Of a stretch of DNA of 64,000 bases, positions 39,644-48,693 are shown piece after piece. The notes below the pieces were generated by a model, which was not told where the DNA came from, did no database searches, and was given only the letters and a program-made list of their open reading frames with translations. This DNA comes from Candidatus Enterococcus leclercqii. GTDB taxonomy: Bacteria > Bacillota > Bacilli > Lactobacillales > Enterococcaceae. A program made the translations under genes and the position numbers. How positions within the stretch are numbered: position 1 is the first letter of the stretch; every line of letters begins with the position of its first letter. The stretch is taken from assembly GCF_009933135.1 (NCBI RefSeq), contig NZ_MAEH01000010.1, positions 1-64,000 of the forward strand. Reading direction: 5' to 3'.

Positions 39644-40591
39644 ATGGAAAAGTCGATTCGTCCGGCTGTTGAAAAAAAGGGCTTCAAAGATTTGTATAAG
39701 CGTAAGATCAAAGGCAGCATACCACTATATGCCTTATTGCTGCCATCCCTGATTTTGCTCATCGTGTTTGCCTATGTACCGATGGGAGGGCTGATCATCG
39801 CTTTTAAAGACTACTCACCGGCACTAGGAATTTTGAAAAGTCCTTTTGTAGGGATAAAGCACTTTATTCAGTATTTCAATTCGTTTCAGTTCGGAGTCAC
39901 TTTAAAAAACACCTTGAAAATTTCTATTTACAGTATTGCTGTGGGATTTCCACTGCCGATCATCTTAGCCTTGATCTGTAATCAGATTCGTTTGGAAAAA
40001 TTCAAGAAATTCTTCCAGGTAACGACCTACTTGCCGCATTTTATTTCTACGATGGTGATGTGTGGGATGCTCTTATTGTTTTTATCCCCCAATAACGGTT
40101 TAATCGCAAATGCTTTGAAATTGCTAAACATTGATATGCCGAATCTGATCTCTAATCCGAATCGTTTTGCATCAGTCTATGTTTGGAGTGATGTCTGGCA
40201 GCATGTCGGCTGGGACAGCATTATCTATTTGGCGGCTTTGTCGGCGATTGATCCTACGTATTATGAGGCGGCAACGATGGACGGAGCTACTCGGCTGCAA
40301 AAGATCCGCCACATTGATATTCCGCTGATTATTCCTACTGCAATGATTCTGTTGATTTTGCGGGCGGGCGGTATCTTGAATGTCGGATTTGAAAAAGTCC
40401 TGCTGTTACAAAACCCTCTAAATCTGCAAGGTAGCGAAATTATTTCGACCTATGTGTATAAAGTCGGAATGCAAAATTTCCAATACAGTCTTTCTACTGC
40501 AATCGGTCTGTTTAACACTGTTGTCAATGTCATCGTTTTGGTTTTCGTCAACTGGCTCTCCCGCAAGACGACCAAAACCGGTTTGTTCTAG
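39644..40591 (+). CDS. Carbohydrate ABC importer permease, LplB type
   Basis: A 315-residue integral membrane protein with six helices and the EAA loop YYEAATMDGATRLQKIRHIDIPLI, which contacts the ATPase. The sequence pattern (IPLYALLLPSLILLIVFAYVPMGGLIIAFKDY) is that of LplB/YteP permeases for oligosaccharides. The ATG at 39644 lies 11 bases after AAGGAGG; the longer TTG frame from 39611 contains that ribosome site. No ATPase gene is in the cluster, so it probably uses a shared MsmX-like ATPase elsewhere. An extended -10 (GCTATAAT, near 39550) has no good -35, fitting activation by the YesN-type regulator. Confidence 0.92.
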   Translation: MEKSIRPAVEKKGFKDLYKRKIKGSIPLYALLLPSLILLIVFAYVPMGGLIIAFKDYSPALGILKSPFVGIKHFIQYFNSFQFGVTLKNTLKISIYSIAVGFPLPIILALICNQIRLEKFKKFFQVTTYLPHFISTMVMCGMLLLFLSPNNGLIANALKLLNIDMPNLISNPNRFASVYVWSDVWQHVGWDSIIYLAALSAIDPTYYEAATMDGATRLQKIRHIDIPLIIPTAMILLILRAGGILNVGFEKVLLLQNPLNLQGSEIISTYVYKVGMQNFQYSLSTAIGLFNTVVNVIVLVFVNWLSRKTTKTGLF

Positions 40592-40603
40592 GGGGTGCAG
40601 AAT

Positions 40604-41527
40604 ATGGAAATGACGAAACCAACCAAGAAAGCTTCTGTCAGCAAGTGGCGGAAAAAGCCAATGAAGGAACGAATCTTTGACGTCATCATTTATGGCAGTT
40701 CCATCTTATTAATTTTATTGATTGTCTATCCTTTATGGTTTGTCATCATCGCTTCTTTCAGTGACCCAGCAGATGTGGCTAACGGAAATGTCTGGTTTTG
40801 GCCGAATGAATGGAAGTTAGATGGATACAAGGCGCTGTTTCAGCAATCATTGATCTGGCGGAGCTACTTGAACACAATCCTTTATACGGTGGTAGGTACA
40901 GTTTTCGCACTGATTGTTAACATTCCTGCTGGCTACGCCTTATCACGAAGCGACCTCTATGGGAAAAAATACCTTTCTATCTTTTATGTGATCCCAATGT
41001 TTGTCAGCGGGGGCTTAATCCCAATTTATTTGACGGTCAAACAAGTTGGACTGCTGAATAATTTTTGGGTGATGGTGATTCCTTTTGCAGTCTCCAGCTA
41101 CAATATCATCGTTGCCAGGACTTTTTTTGGTAACAGCATTCCTGAAGGCTTATGGGAGGCTGCACAAATCGATGGTTGTAGCACTTTCCGCTACTTTCTC
41201 AGTATTGTAATTCCTTTATCAAAAGCTATCTTAGCAGTTATTGGTTTGTGGACGGCGGTAGGAATTTGGAATTCTTGGTTTAATGCATTGATCTATTTGA
41301 CAGATGAAAATTTGCAGCCATTGCAATTGATTTTACGGCGTTTGCTGATTACCAATCAAACACTGCAAAGTCAGGCTACCGGTAGTCTGGCTTCGGAACT
41401 CAGAGCGACTGCCGATATGATGAAATACGCCGCCATTGTGGTTTCAACCGCTCCTATCATGATGCTCTATCCTTTCTTGCAGAAATACTTCAATCAAGGG
41501 GTCATGATCGGTGCGATCAAAGAATAA
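40604..41527 (+). CDS. Carbohydrate ABC importer permease, LplC/YtcP type
   Basis: A 307-residue partner permease with six helices and the EAA loop LWEAAQIDGCSTFRYFLSIVIPLS. WFWPNEWKLDGYKALF and the closing FNQGVMIGAIKE are family hallmarks of LplC/YtcP. The ATG at 40604 follows GGGGG by eight bases and lies 12 bases after the LplB-type stop; the GTG at 40595 is less well spaced. It forms the membrane channel with the preceding protein. Confidence 0.92.
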   Translation: MEMTKPTKKASVSKWRKKPMKERIFDVIIYGSSILLILLIVYPLWFVIIASFSDPADVANGNVWFWPNEWKLDGYKALFQQSLIWRSYLNTILYTVVGTVFALIVNIPAGYALSRSDLYGKKYLSIFYVIPMFVSGGLIPIYLTVKQVGLLNNFWVMVIPFAVSSYNIIVARTFFGNSIPEGLWEAAQIDGCSTFRYFLSIVIPLSKAILAVIGLWTAVGIWNSWFNALIYLTDENLQPLQLILRRLLITNQTLQSQATGSLASELRATADMMKYAAIVVSTAPIMMLYPFLQKYFNQGVMIGAIKE

Positions 41528-41563
41528 TCCATTATATAATTAATTATCTAGGAGGAAGAAAGA

Positions 41564-43150
41564 ATGAAGAGAAAAATGGGCGCTTTTTTGACAGCTGCAG
41601 CGGTCTTGGCACTGTTGGCTGGGTGTAGCAGTGGTTCAGGAGACGATGCAGCCAAAGATAGTGATACAAAGAGCAGCGGTTCCGGCGGGGAAGCGAGCTT
41701 TAAAGTGGCTACTGTTCGTTGGGCCGATTGGGGAGATGACTTTCAGAAAGGCTTTTTGGCAGACAGCGCCAAAGATGCTGGGGTTAAAATTAATTGGGAT
41801 GTCTACTTAAATGCCGATTGGGCTGACAAAAAATCTGTCTTGCTGGCCGGTGGAGATCTGCCTGATGCCTTTTTAGGCTCCATTACGCTGAATGATGCCG
41901 AAATCGCTCAAAACCAGGCGATGTTTATTCCCTTAGAGGATTACATCGAATCAAGCATGCCAAATCTGAAAGCAGCGATGGAAAAAGAACCTAAACTAAA
42001 AGCGTTGATTACCTCACCAGATGGACACATTTACAGTCTACCTAAAAAATTGCCAATGCGTCCGCTGATTGATAATCAATTGTTTATCAATCAAAAGTGG
42101 CTAGATAATCTCGGGTTGGAAATGCCAGACACCTATGAAGACTTTATCAAAGTATTGACGGCCTTCAAAGAACAAGATGCCAATGGAAACGGTGATGCAA
42201 ACGATGAGATTCCTTACGGGGCAGGAAATGCTGACCCAACATTTAGTTTCATTCTGCCCTTTGACAATCGTCGTGGACAAGACCAAACCTATGAAATGTC
42301 TCTGAAAGATGGCAAGCCGGTCTACCTACGCACAGAAGAAAGTTACAAAGAAGGGATTGCCTGGATGCATGACGCATATGCTAAGGGACTGATTGATCCA
42401 GAACTCTATACACAAGACCAGTCCATGTCTGATGCGAAACGGATGGATAAAAATGTGTCTCTTGTAGGTGTTTCTGTTGGATGGACAGCTGATGCAACAT
42501 TTGGTCTGCATGCAGATGAATACGTGGCTTTAAAACCATTAAAAGGTCCTGATGGGGAACGGTATGTCTTTTCAGATCCAGACCATTACAACTATGGTCG
42601 CAATGAGTTGATGGTTACTACAGCTTGTAAAGATCCAGAAGCATTACTGAAATGGGCAGATTCTCTGTACACAGATGATGCAAGTATCCAAACTTACTAT
42701 GGATCTTTCGGTGTAGGCACTGAAAAAGACGGCGACAAATACAAAGTTTTGCCTCCACAAGGGGAAGAATCTGCTGACTCTTGGGCGTGGATCAATTCGT
42801 TGCGAGATTTTGGACCAAAATATGTTGAAGATGGATTCAATGACAAAGTTGAAATCGATGATACACAAGGTGATGGCTTGAAATTGAAGCTGGATGCTGA
42901 AATCAATCAGTATGCATTGCCTGCTTTTCCAAATGTCAACTACTCACCTGACGAGTTGAATCGGTTGTCTGCTATTTACGTAGATATCAGTTCTTATGTG
43001 ACCCAAATGGCTTCTAAATGGGTTGTTGAAGGCGGAATTGATAAAGACTGGGATGACTATCTCAAACAATTGAAAGCAATGGGCTTGGATGATTTCATGA
43101 AGATTCAAAACGATGCCTACGATCGCTACCAAGAAGCAATCAAAGGTTAG
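41564..43150 (+). CDS. Extracellular solute-binding lipoprotein, LplA type
   Basis: A 528-residue lipoprotein with a signal peptide ending in LLAGC (lipid-anchored Cys21), a Ser/Gly linker, and a family 1-type oligosaccharide-binding domain (YLNADWADKKSVLLAGGDLPD, DANGNGDANDEIPYGAG, a calcium-like loop). It captures the sugar for the two permeases. The ATG follows AGGAGGAAG. It is the third gene of the importer and probably the most expressed; a hairpin follows at 43164. Confidence 0.92.
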   Translation: MKRKMGAFLTAAAVLALLAGCSSGSGDDAAKDSDTKSSGSGGEASFKVATVRWADWGDDFQKGFLADSAKDAGVKINWDVYLNADWADKKSVLLAGGDLPDAFLGSITLNDAEIAQNQAMFIPLEDYIESSMPNLKAAMEKEPKLKALITSPDGHIYSLPKKLPMRPLIDNQLFINQKWLDNLGLEMPDTYEDFIKVLTAFKEQDANGNGDANDEIPYGAGNADPTFSFILPFDNRRGQDQTYEMSLKDGKPVYLRTEESYKEGIAWMHDAYAKGLIDPELYTQDQSMSDAKRMDKNVSLVGVSVGWTADATFGLHADEYVALKPLKGPDGERYVFSDPDHYNYGRNELMVTTACKDPEALLKWADSLYTDDASIQTYYGSFGVGTEKDGDKYKVLPPQGEESADSWAWINSLRDFGPKYVEDGFNDKVEIDDTQGDGLKLKLDAEINQYALPAFPNVNYSPDELNRLSAIYVDISSYVTQMASKWVVEGGIDKDWDDYLKQLKAMGLDDFMKIQNDAYDRYQEAIKG

Positions 43151-43163
43151 TGTTAGTATCGAT

Positions 43164-43195
43164 AGAAATAGGGGGTCTGCGGGTACCCTATTTCT
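43164..43195 (+). terminator. Hairpin after the solute-binding protein gene
   Basis: AGAAATAGGG pairs with CCCTATTTCT around a 12-base loop. The T-tract is short, so it may be an mRNA-stabilising or partial terminator ahead of the YesL-like gene. Confidence 0.6.
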
Positions 43196-43348
43196 TACAT
43201 AGCAAAAATTTCGGGGAATATCTCGAGAAAGCAGAGTTTAAAAAGTGTGTAAAAAATGAGCTATGAAAAAAATGCAGAATAGATGCGATTACGAAATGAC
43301 CGGCAATGCAGCAAATGGTAAGGATAGCTATGAAAGGAAGAAATCACT

Positions 43349-43984
43349 ATGACTAAACTTTTTAATGTGGAGCGACCTTTGATGCGACTGCTGGCTCGAA
43401 TCACGGATTTGGTGTTACTGAATCTGCTCTTTATCGCGACCGCACTACCATTGGTGACGATTGGAGCAGCTTGGAGTAGTCTTTTAGCAAGTTGGCAGCG
43501 AATCCTACGAGGACAAGAAAATAGCGTGACAGTCAATTATTTTCGGTTATTTCGGGAGAACTTGAAGCAAGGTACCATTTTGTGGGGAATCATCTTAGTG
43601 CTCAGTGGTACATTCTTTTTGGATTACCTGCTGCTACAACAAGTTACTGGTGGACAACGACTGTTAGGCTTGTTTGTTTTGATGCCTTTTGTTTTTTTGT
43701 TGCTGGCATTGTCATCAATCTGCTTTGCCTATATCGGCCGTTACCAGGACCCCCTCAAACAAATCGCTAAAAATGCACTGGCAATTTTGGTGAATTTTTT
43801 TCCGCAGATTTTACTCGTGAGTGCGTTCAATGGGTTGCTTATTTACGGCACAGTCAGTTCGCCGGAGCGGTTGCTAACTGCTATTTATATCGCCACGTTT
43901 TTCGGGTTTTCACTAGCTGCCCTTTTAAACAGCGTGATCATGAAGACAGTCTTTGACCGCATTGAAAAAGCTACCAGGAAATAA
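43349..43984 (+). CDS. YesL-like DUF624 membrane protein
   Basis: A 211-residue protein with about five hydrophobic helices and the DUF624 N-terminus FNVERPLMRLLARITDLVLLNLLFIATALP, including the typical TIGAAWSSLLA. DUF624/YesL proteins accompany YesMN and Lpl-type importers, with unknown function. The ATG follows AAAGGAAG. It is the last gene of the carbohydrate cluster; a terminator follows at 44014. Confidence 0.88.
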   Translation: MTKLFNVERPLMRLLARITDLVLLNLLFIATALPLVTIGAAWSSLLASWQRILRGQENSVTVNYFRLFRENLKQGTILWGIILVLSGTFFLDYLLLQQVTGGQRLLGLFVLMPFVFLLLALSSICFAYIGRYQDPLKQIAKNALAILVNFFPQILLVSAFNGLLIYGTVSSPERLLTAIYIATFFGFSLAALLNSVIMKTVFDRIEKATRK

Positions 43985-44013
43985 ATTTGATGAAACGAAA
44001 TTAGGTTCTCACA

Positions 44014-44048
44014 AAAGCAGTACTGTTATTGTAACAGGCTGCTTTTTT
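44014..44048 (+). terminator. Terminator ending the carbohydrate cluster
   Basis: AGCAGTACTGTTA pairs with TAACAGGCTGCT around TTG (one bulge), then TTTTTT. Confidence 0.85.
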
Positions 44049-44649
44049 ATATGCTGCACTTGATATGACAATTCAAGATATTAAAATAAGAAAGATCATG
44101 TATATAAACTTGCTAGTCTATCATACGAATAATTCAAAAGGAATTAAGCTGATAAAAATATATGAATGATTAGTGAAATGTCAAAAAAAAGATGATAGTT
44201 TCAGGAACAATAAATAGATTCTGATTTAAAAGCCTAGGAGGGAACTCTTACGCTTTTTTAGTGCCTATAGGAGAATTGTCTAAACCTGATTTGAAGGCTT
44301 TCAAAATTGTAATACCGCGATAAAGCAGCGTTAAATACAGACTGACAAGGGTCAAATAAAAGAACGCGCTTGATATTTGTGATTAAGTGGGGCAAAAGTC
44401 AGAAAACGATATGCTAAACTGTTAATGTAAAGTTGGAATTCGAGAAAAGTCTAGTGTAAGAAATTTAAAAAATGTCCGCTTGAGTATGTCGAAAAATCCT
44501 TCAGCCTGCCAATAGCTGGATGACAAATTTCGATGCTAGAGACAGTAAAATTCAGTAGTTTCAGTCCAGCTGCATTGCCAAATCTACATAGAGAATCCTC
44601 TATAGCCAAAAAGTGGTTGCCTATTAAACAAGAAATAGGAGGAAAAGAT
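44049..44649. other. 600-base A+T-rich gap opening the accessory stretch
   Basis: No ORF with a ribosome site, no RNA gene and no clear repeat was seen. It holds the ribosome site of the next gene (AGGAGGAAAAG, 44637-44647). The base composition becomes A+T-rich here. Confidence 0.4.
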
Positions 44650-45096
44650 ATGAAAAAGTTTGGCATCTCTGTTGGTTTAATTGTTGTTTTAACCTTAGGA
44701 TATTTGGGGTATTCAATCTATCAAAAGAATCAGGCAGATGAGAAAATCAATCACTACTTAGTTGAGCAGGGGCTCCCCGAAGAGCAAATCATAACAATAA
44801 GTGAAATTCGCTATGATGAGAAGCTGGGGGTATATAAGCAATATTCCAAAAGAATTACCACCAAAAAAGATACCGAAAAGTGCCGTCAAGAAGTTATAAA
44901 AGCAGGCGCATTTCTGTCAGGAGAAAAACTGCAAAATAAAGAGAGCCTAACCACTGAAAATTGCGAGTTGGCGTATTACTGCGTATTAGATTTGAAAAAC
45001 AATCGGGTAACAGTTCAGTACGTAATTTCAGGAGACGGAACGACCGATTCGCAGAAAATAAACGCACAGTTTGCCTACCCACTTCTAGGTAAATGA
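44650..45096 (+). CDS. DUF3139 domain protein
   Basis: A 148-residue protein with one N-terminal membrane helix (FGISVGLIVVLTLGYLGYSIY) and an extracytoplasmic domain beginning NHYLVEQGLPEEQI, the DUF3139 pattern. The function is unknown. The ATG at 44650 follows AGGAGGAAAAG; the frame upstream to 44533 has no ribosome site. No neighbour shares an operon with it. Confidence 0.8.
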   Translation: MKKFGISVGLIVVLTLGYLGYSIYQKNQADEKINHYLVEQGLPEEQIITISEIRYDEKLGVYKQYSKRITTKKDTEKCRQEVIKAGAFLSGEKLQNKESLTTENCELAYYCVLDLKNNRVTVQYVISGDGTTDSQKINAQFAYPLLGK

Positions 45097-45363
45097 AGAG
45101 CTGCAAAAAGGGTCAATTGCTATTAAAGCGGCATCTCCAAATCGCTTGTGACATGTATTGTAGTGGGAAGCGCACCTATAAACAAAGCGGGAAAACGAAA
45201 TGAATCATAAGTGGATACTTTAGGTGGTGTTTCAAAAGCCAATTGTTTTGAAAAATTGCAGAGAAGTAATATTGATTTACCAATGGCAGTAAAAAATTGA
45301 TAGTGAACGAATCAGTTCTAACCAATGAACTGGCATAAAATGAATAGATAAGGAAGCGGTAGA

Positions 45364-46035
45364 ATGACCAATATTTTAATGAGTCTATTTTCTAAAAAAG
45401 AAGAGTGGAGTCAAGGACTAGAAACGTATCTTGCTGGCAAAAAAGTGTTTATCTTGGCTTTTTCCTTTGCGGCAGAATACATTCATTCTTCAGAAGAGTG
45501 GGACCGCGCTTACAGCCGGCCGGATGGTTATTATTATGCTGGTATGATGGAAGCATTGACTAGTTATGGTGTTGCAGAAAAAGATATCAGTTGGGGCAAT
45601 TATTTTGAAGACACTTCCAGAAAACTGCAAGCAAAGATTCATGAGGCGGATGTTCTCTTTTTACCCGGTGGAGCACCAGATGAGTTTTTCAACCGCCTAA
45701 AAGAAAAAAAACTCATAACTACTATTCAGCAGTTCACGGGAACGATTATCGGGTTTAGTGCAGGTGCCATGGTTCAAATTCAAGAGTTCCATATTACTGA
45801 AGATGAACACTACAAAGTATACAGTTATCATGACGGATTAGATTTGATCACAGAATTTGATGTTGAAGTCCATTTTGAGACAGAAGACACCATCATGCAG
45901 GAAAGTATCCAACGCTGCTTGGAAGAAAAGAAAAACGTTGTCTATGCCATAGGAAATGATGGTGCAGTGATCGTTGAAGGAAAGAGTATTGTAACTCTTG
46001 GCAATGTAAAAAAATACAAGAGACAATACCACTAA
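45364..46035 (+). CDS. Peptidase S51-like / type 1 glutamine amidotransferase-like protein
   Basis: A 223-residue cytoplasmic protein. The nucleophile elbow IIGFSAGAMVQ and the preceding VLFLPGGAPDEFF fit the S51 dipeptidase E/cyanophycinase-like group of serine hydrolases. The general role would be hydrolysis of a small peptide, but the substrate is unknown. The start follows AAGGAAGCGGTAGA. It stands alone among hypothetical genes. Confidence 0.82.
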   Translation: MTNILMSLFSKKEEWSQGLETYLAGKKVFILAFSFAAEYIHSSEEWDRAYSRPDGYYYAGMMEALTSYGVAEKDISWGNYFEDTSRKLQAKIHEADVLFLPGGAPDEFFNRLKEKKLITTIQQFTGTIIGFSAGAMVQIQEFHITEDEHYKVYSYHDGLDLITEFDVEVHFETEDTIMQESIQRCLEEKKNVVYAIGNDGAVIVEGKSIVTLGNVKKYKRQYH

Positions 46036-46131
46036 TAAAAATATATCACTATATGTATATTCTATGCATAATGATTTTTGGAGCTCGCGAGCCAATCTTT
46101 CAAGTCTCGCAACAATTAGTGGGGGTAAAAT

Positions 46132-46605
46132 ATGAATGAGCAAAATGAAGCATTAAAAGAGTATCTTTATACCAATTTTTTGGTTCATGAAATACAAGGT
46201 GAAGACCTTTTTACTCACCAAGAGGAATATGAAAAGGACAATGCCGCAAATTCATACATGAATACAGCGGGTTTAAAAGCGAGTGAAATTTCTTTTGTGA
46301 TCTTGGCCTTAGAAAGGACAAAGGCGACTGAAAAGTATTTTTACGAAGAATTTGGGTATATCAATATCATGGCTCCTAAAGGTGAAGGTGCAGAAACACA
46401 GCCGGAATACATCGTCATATTTCTGGCGAAAAACTTTCCCTATTTCTCAGTAACCAGTTCATTATTATTTGTAGAACTAAATGTTATGGGAGGCGTCGAT
46501 GACAAAGAGATTCAAGAACGGTCTACAAGATATTTGGAGTATCAAAGTCATGTGGGATTTTTAAAAGAGTATCGAGAGCGTCTAAAGGAACTAAACTTGG
46601 AGTAG
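46132..46605 (+). CDS. Hypothetical protein
   Basis: A 157-residue acidic cytoplasmic protein (MNEQNEALKEYLYTNFLVHE...) without a membrane segment or recognisable motif. GGGGGTAAAAT before the ATG is a moderate ribosome site. The Glu-rich, aromatic composition and its place near other small orphan genes resemble immunity-type proteins, but this is only an impression. Confidence 0.65.
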   Translation: MNEQNEALKEYLYTNFLVHEIQGEDLFTHQEEYEKDNAANSYMNTAGLKASEISFVILALERTKATEKYFYEEFGYINIMAPKGEGAETQPEYIVIFLAKNFPYFSVTSSLLFVELNVMGGVDDKEIQERSTRYLEYQSHVGFLKEYRERLKELNLE

Positions 46606-46706
46606 ATGATACTCAGTAAGAATCCACATAGATTATCATGGAATTGTTCATTTTACATGGTCTTTTAGGGTATTAATAAAAATACTACTGATGGAAAGCG
46701 CAAATA

Positions 46707-46976
46707 TTGAAGCAGTGGCAGATGTTTTTGAAAAAAGTTAGTACTAACTGCCGAGATGAAATGAGTTGTTTGGAGTATGCTCTATTGTCATTTTTAGAAA
46801 ATATTACTATAGCAGAGTTTGTGAACGGATCATTTGGGTTAGTCAAAACTAATTCACAAAAAGTTGGAAGCTTGGATAATTCTCAAAAATGTTTGATTGA
46901 AAATTTTCAAGGCGAATATAAGCAGAGTAGTAAATGTTTTTCAAATACTATAAAATTAATAGTAGTGATTTCTTAA
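46707..46976 (+). CDS. Doubtful small ORF
   Basis: An 89-codon TTG-started frame ending ten bases before the next gene. No good ribosome site precedes it. The internal part (MSCLEYALLSFLENITIAEF...) looks helical and could start at the ATG near 46761. No family recognised; it may be the decayed 3' part of a gene. Confidence 0.3.
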   Translation: MKQWQMFLKKVSTNCRDEMSCLEYALLSFLENITIAEFVNGSFGLVKTNSQKVGSLDNSQKCLIENFQGEYKQSSKCFSNTIKLIVVIS

Positions 46977-46985
46977 AGGAGAGAA

Positions 46986-47446
46986 ATGGCTAATATGGAT
47001 TGGTATAAAAATAGAGAAGGACAAGCAGAACATCTAGTTTATCTGGATAACGAGGGGAAAAAATTAGAAAAAATGATTAATGGTCAGAAATCCATGATCA
47101 TACGCGGTGCTGCGGGGAAAAAAGCCCACTAGGCGGACGCGCAAAAGAGGGAGATATTCTATATTTTGTTGAAAAAGGTGGAAATATGGAAGTGACACAT
47201 CGCGGTGTATTAAACAAGGTAGTAGAAAAATACAAGATGTCCCCCGAAGAATCTACAGTGTTCATTAAAAGCTTTGACAAAGAACTTAATTTGTCTGAGA
47301 AGCAGAAAAGTAGATGGTATGGAAAAAAGTGTATTGGAATATATGAGATTGATCATTTAGAGAAGATAGAGTCTTTCTACTATAACAGAGAAAAAAATAT
47401 GGATGACTGGGTTATTACCGATAATATTAACGACATAAAAAAATAA
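46986..47446 (+). pseudogene. Frameshifted EVE/ASCH-like domain gene
   Basis: The first frame begins behind AAAGGAG and runs 48 codons to TAG at 47130. Reading on in the next frame after the run of six A at 47118-47123 gives a continuous protein of about 150 residues. Across the joint it reads RGAAGKKSPLGGRAKEGDIL, then YFVEKGGNMEV and RWYGKKCIGIYEI. This resembles small EVE/ASCH-like RNA-binding-fold proteins of Firmicutes. One missing A in the homopolymer explains the break: either a true pseudogene, a phase-variable tract or a sequencing error. Confidence 0.75.
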
Positions 47447-47494
47447 TTGTCCCAAATAACTATTGTGTTTTTATAATTATAATTCAAATATATT

Positions 47495-47528
47495 AGGAGG
47501 AAGAATATTTATGATATTCTCCTTTTTT
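47495..47528 (+). terminator. Terminator after the frameshifted gene
   Basis: GGAGGAAGAATAT pairs with ATATTCTCC (two-base bulge) around a short loop, followed by TTTTTT. Confidence 0.6.
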
Positions 47529-47745
47529 GTATCGAAAGGATATACTCAATTGATATCATGAATATTTCAAATTGACAGTTCGACCTTGTTAAATCATTTG
47601 ATCGGCTGCCGTAGCTGGAAATTCGGGAGCAGAAACTTCAATGGTAGATAACAAGCCAAAGGACAATATTAATGAACTACCTAAAACCAAATGGCAAATC
47701 AATTTCATTTCAAATCATCCTAACCAAACCTGTATTTACGTCAAG

Positions 47746-47859
47746 CTATTGTTTGCCTCTTTTGTTACTCCAATCTTTCAAGATACCTGGCATTTTTGAC
47801 CAGCTCCAACAAAAAGAACCTAATAAAGCTATACCTATTAAGAGATATATCCATTCCAT
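47746..47859 (-). CDS. 37-residue membrane peptide
   Basis: A short ORF with a complete set of signals: GAAAGGGG seven bases before the ATG, and a promoter 45-70 bases upstream. The peptide has one hydrophobic helix (WIYLLIGIALLGSFCW), then a basic, tryptophan-bearing tail (SWSKMPGILKDWSNKRGKQ). It could be a small membrane regulator, a type I toxin-like peptide or a leaderless bacteriocin-like peptide; nothing decides between these. I do not recognise a family. Confidence 0.55.
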   Translation of the reverse strand: MEWIYLLIGIALLGSFCWSWSKMPGILKDWSNKRGKQ

Positions 47860-47902
47860 TGCAATCGTACCCCTTTCAATCAGATGTTCTGAATAGACAA
47901 TA

Positions 47903-47930
47903 TAAGTATACCATATGTTGAATTTGTCAA
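47903..47930 (-). promoter_or_regulatory. Promoter of the 37-residue peptide gene
   Basis: Minus strand TTGACA (47930-47925) and TACTTA (47908-47903) with 16 bases between. The perfect -35 box supports the small gene being real. Confidence 0.55.
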
Positions 47931-48410
47931 TTCTTAAAACCGAAAAGTATAGGAATTAGATTGTCTGACATATAAGTTCTCAAAGAGAGCGTGATATGTG
48001 TAAAGCGCCTCTTTTATACAGACTTATTTCTCAGAAGGTATACGGTATTACGAAAATGTAAGGGAATACATTTTGTTTGAAGAGTATACTTGAGCTGTAA
48101 CATATAGTGAGAATACAAAAAAAGTGCAGTTTCTTTTTTGTGTAAAAAGGTAAGAATGGTGAGCCTTCTGTGAGTATTTTTGTATCTTTAGGGTGGAATC
48201 TGGATTCAGAGCCTCTTCCAATGGCCTCGGAAAGTATCTGCCAATTTCACTTATAACGTTTCTCAACTTAACATATGAGGCCCCCGTATAGCTGCCCAAA
48301 TTAACAAGGATTTGAGTAGATACGCTATCAACTAAGACCTATTCCGACAACAACAGACCTATTAAATAATAATTGCACACCATCTAACTAAGGAGAAGGG
48401 AGGAAGCACT
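47931..48410. other. Gap with a possible minus-strand coding remnant
   Basis: On the minus strand an open stretch from about 48365 to 48048 reads protein-like (…GSYTGASYVKLRNVISEIGR, then YFPRPLEEALNPDS) but has no ribosome site or reasonable start, so it may be a gene fragment. The plus strand holds only the ribosome site of the next gene (GGAGAAGGGAGG). Confidence 0.3.
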
Positions 48411-48605
48411 ATGTTTCTATATGTACTGCTAGGAATAATTTCAATAATTACGGGAGCGCAGTTCTATCTATTTTCCAAAATACTGGGGATCACTCTTGTC
48501 CCGTCGATACTGCTTATTATTGTTGGAATACTTTCAATCTTAATTTCGTTTATTGTATCTGTGAATGGGGATTCCAAAGATTCAAAGAATGGAAAAAAAT
48601 CGTAG
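48411..48605 (+). CDS. Small two-helix membrane protein
   Basis: A 64-residue protein with two hydrophobic helices (YVLLGIISIITGAQFYLFS and TLVPSILLIIVGILSILISF) and a charged tail rich in Lys and Asp. A strong GGAGAAGGGAGG precedes the ATG by seven bases. The function is unknown. A hairpin follows at 48636. Confidence 0.7.
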   Translation: MFLYVLLGIISIITGAQFYLFSKILGITLVPSILLIIVGILSILISFIVSVNGDSKDSKNGKKS

Positions 48606-48635
48606 TGATGGTTAAGGGTTCTTAACTGTCTCAGG

Positions 48636-48672
48636 CATAGATTGCCGCCTCTTTAAAGGTAGGCAATCTATG
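48636..48672. terminator. Hairpin between convergent genes
   Basis: CATAGATTGCC pairs perfectly with GGCAATCTATG around a 15-base loop. T-tracts are poor on both sides, so efficiency is uncertain. Confidence 0.6.
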
Positions 48673-48693
48673 CTGTCAAATGTAGCAAAGTGA

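Noticed and set aside
47672-47896. 74-codon plus-strand frame
   Set aside because: It overlaps the minus-strand peptide gene, which has a promoter and ribosome site; the plus frame has neither.
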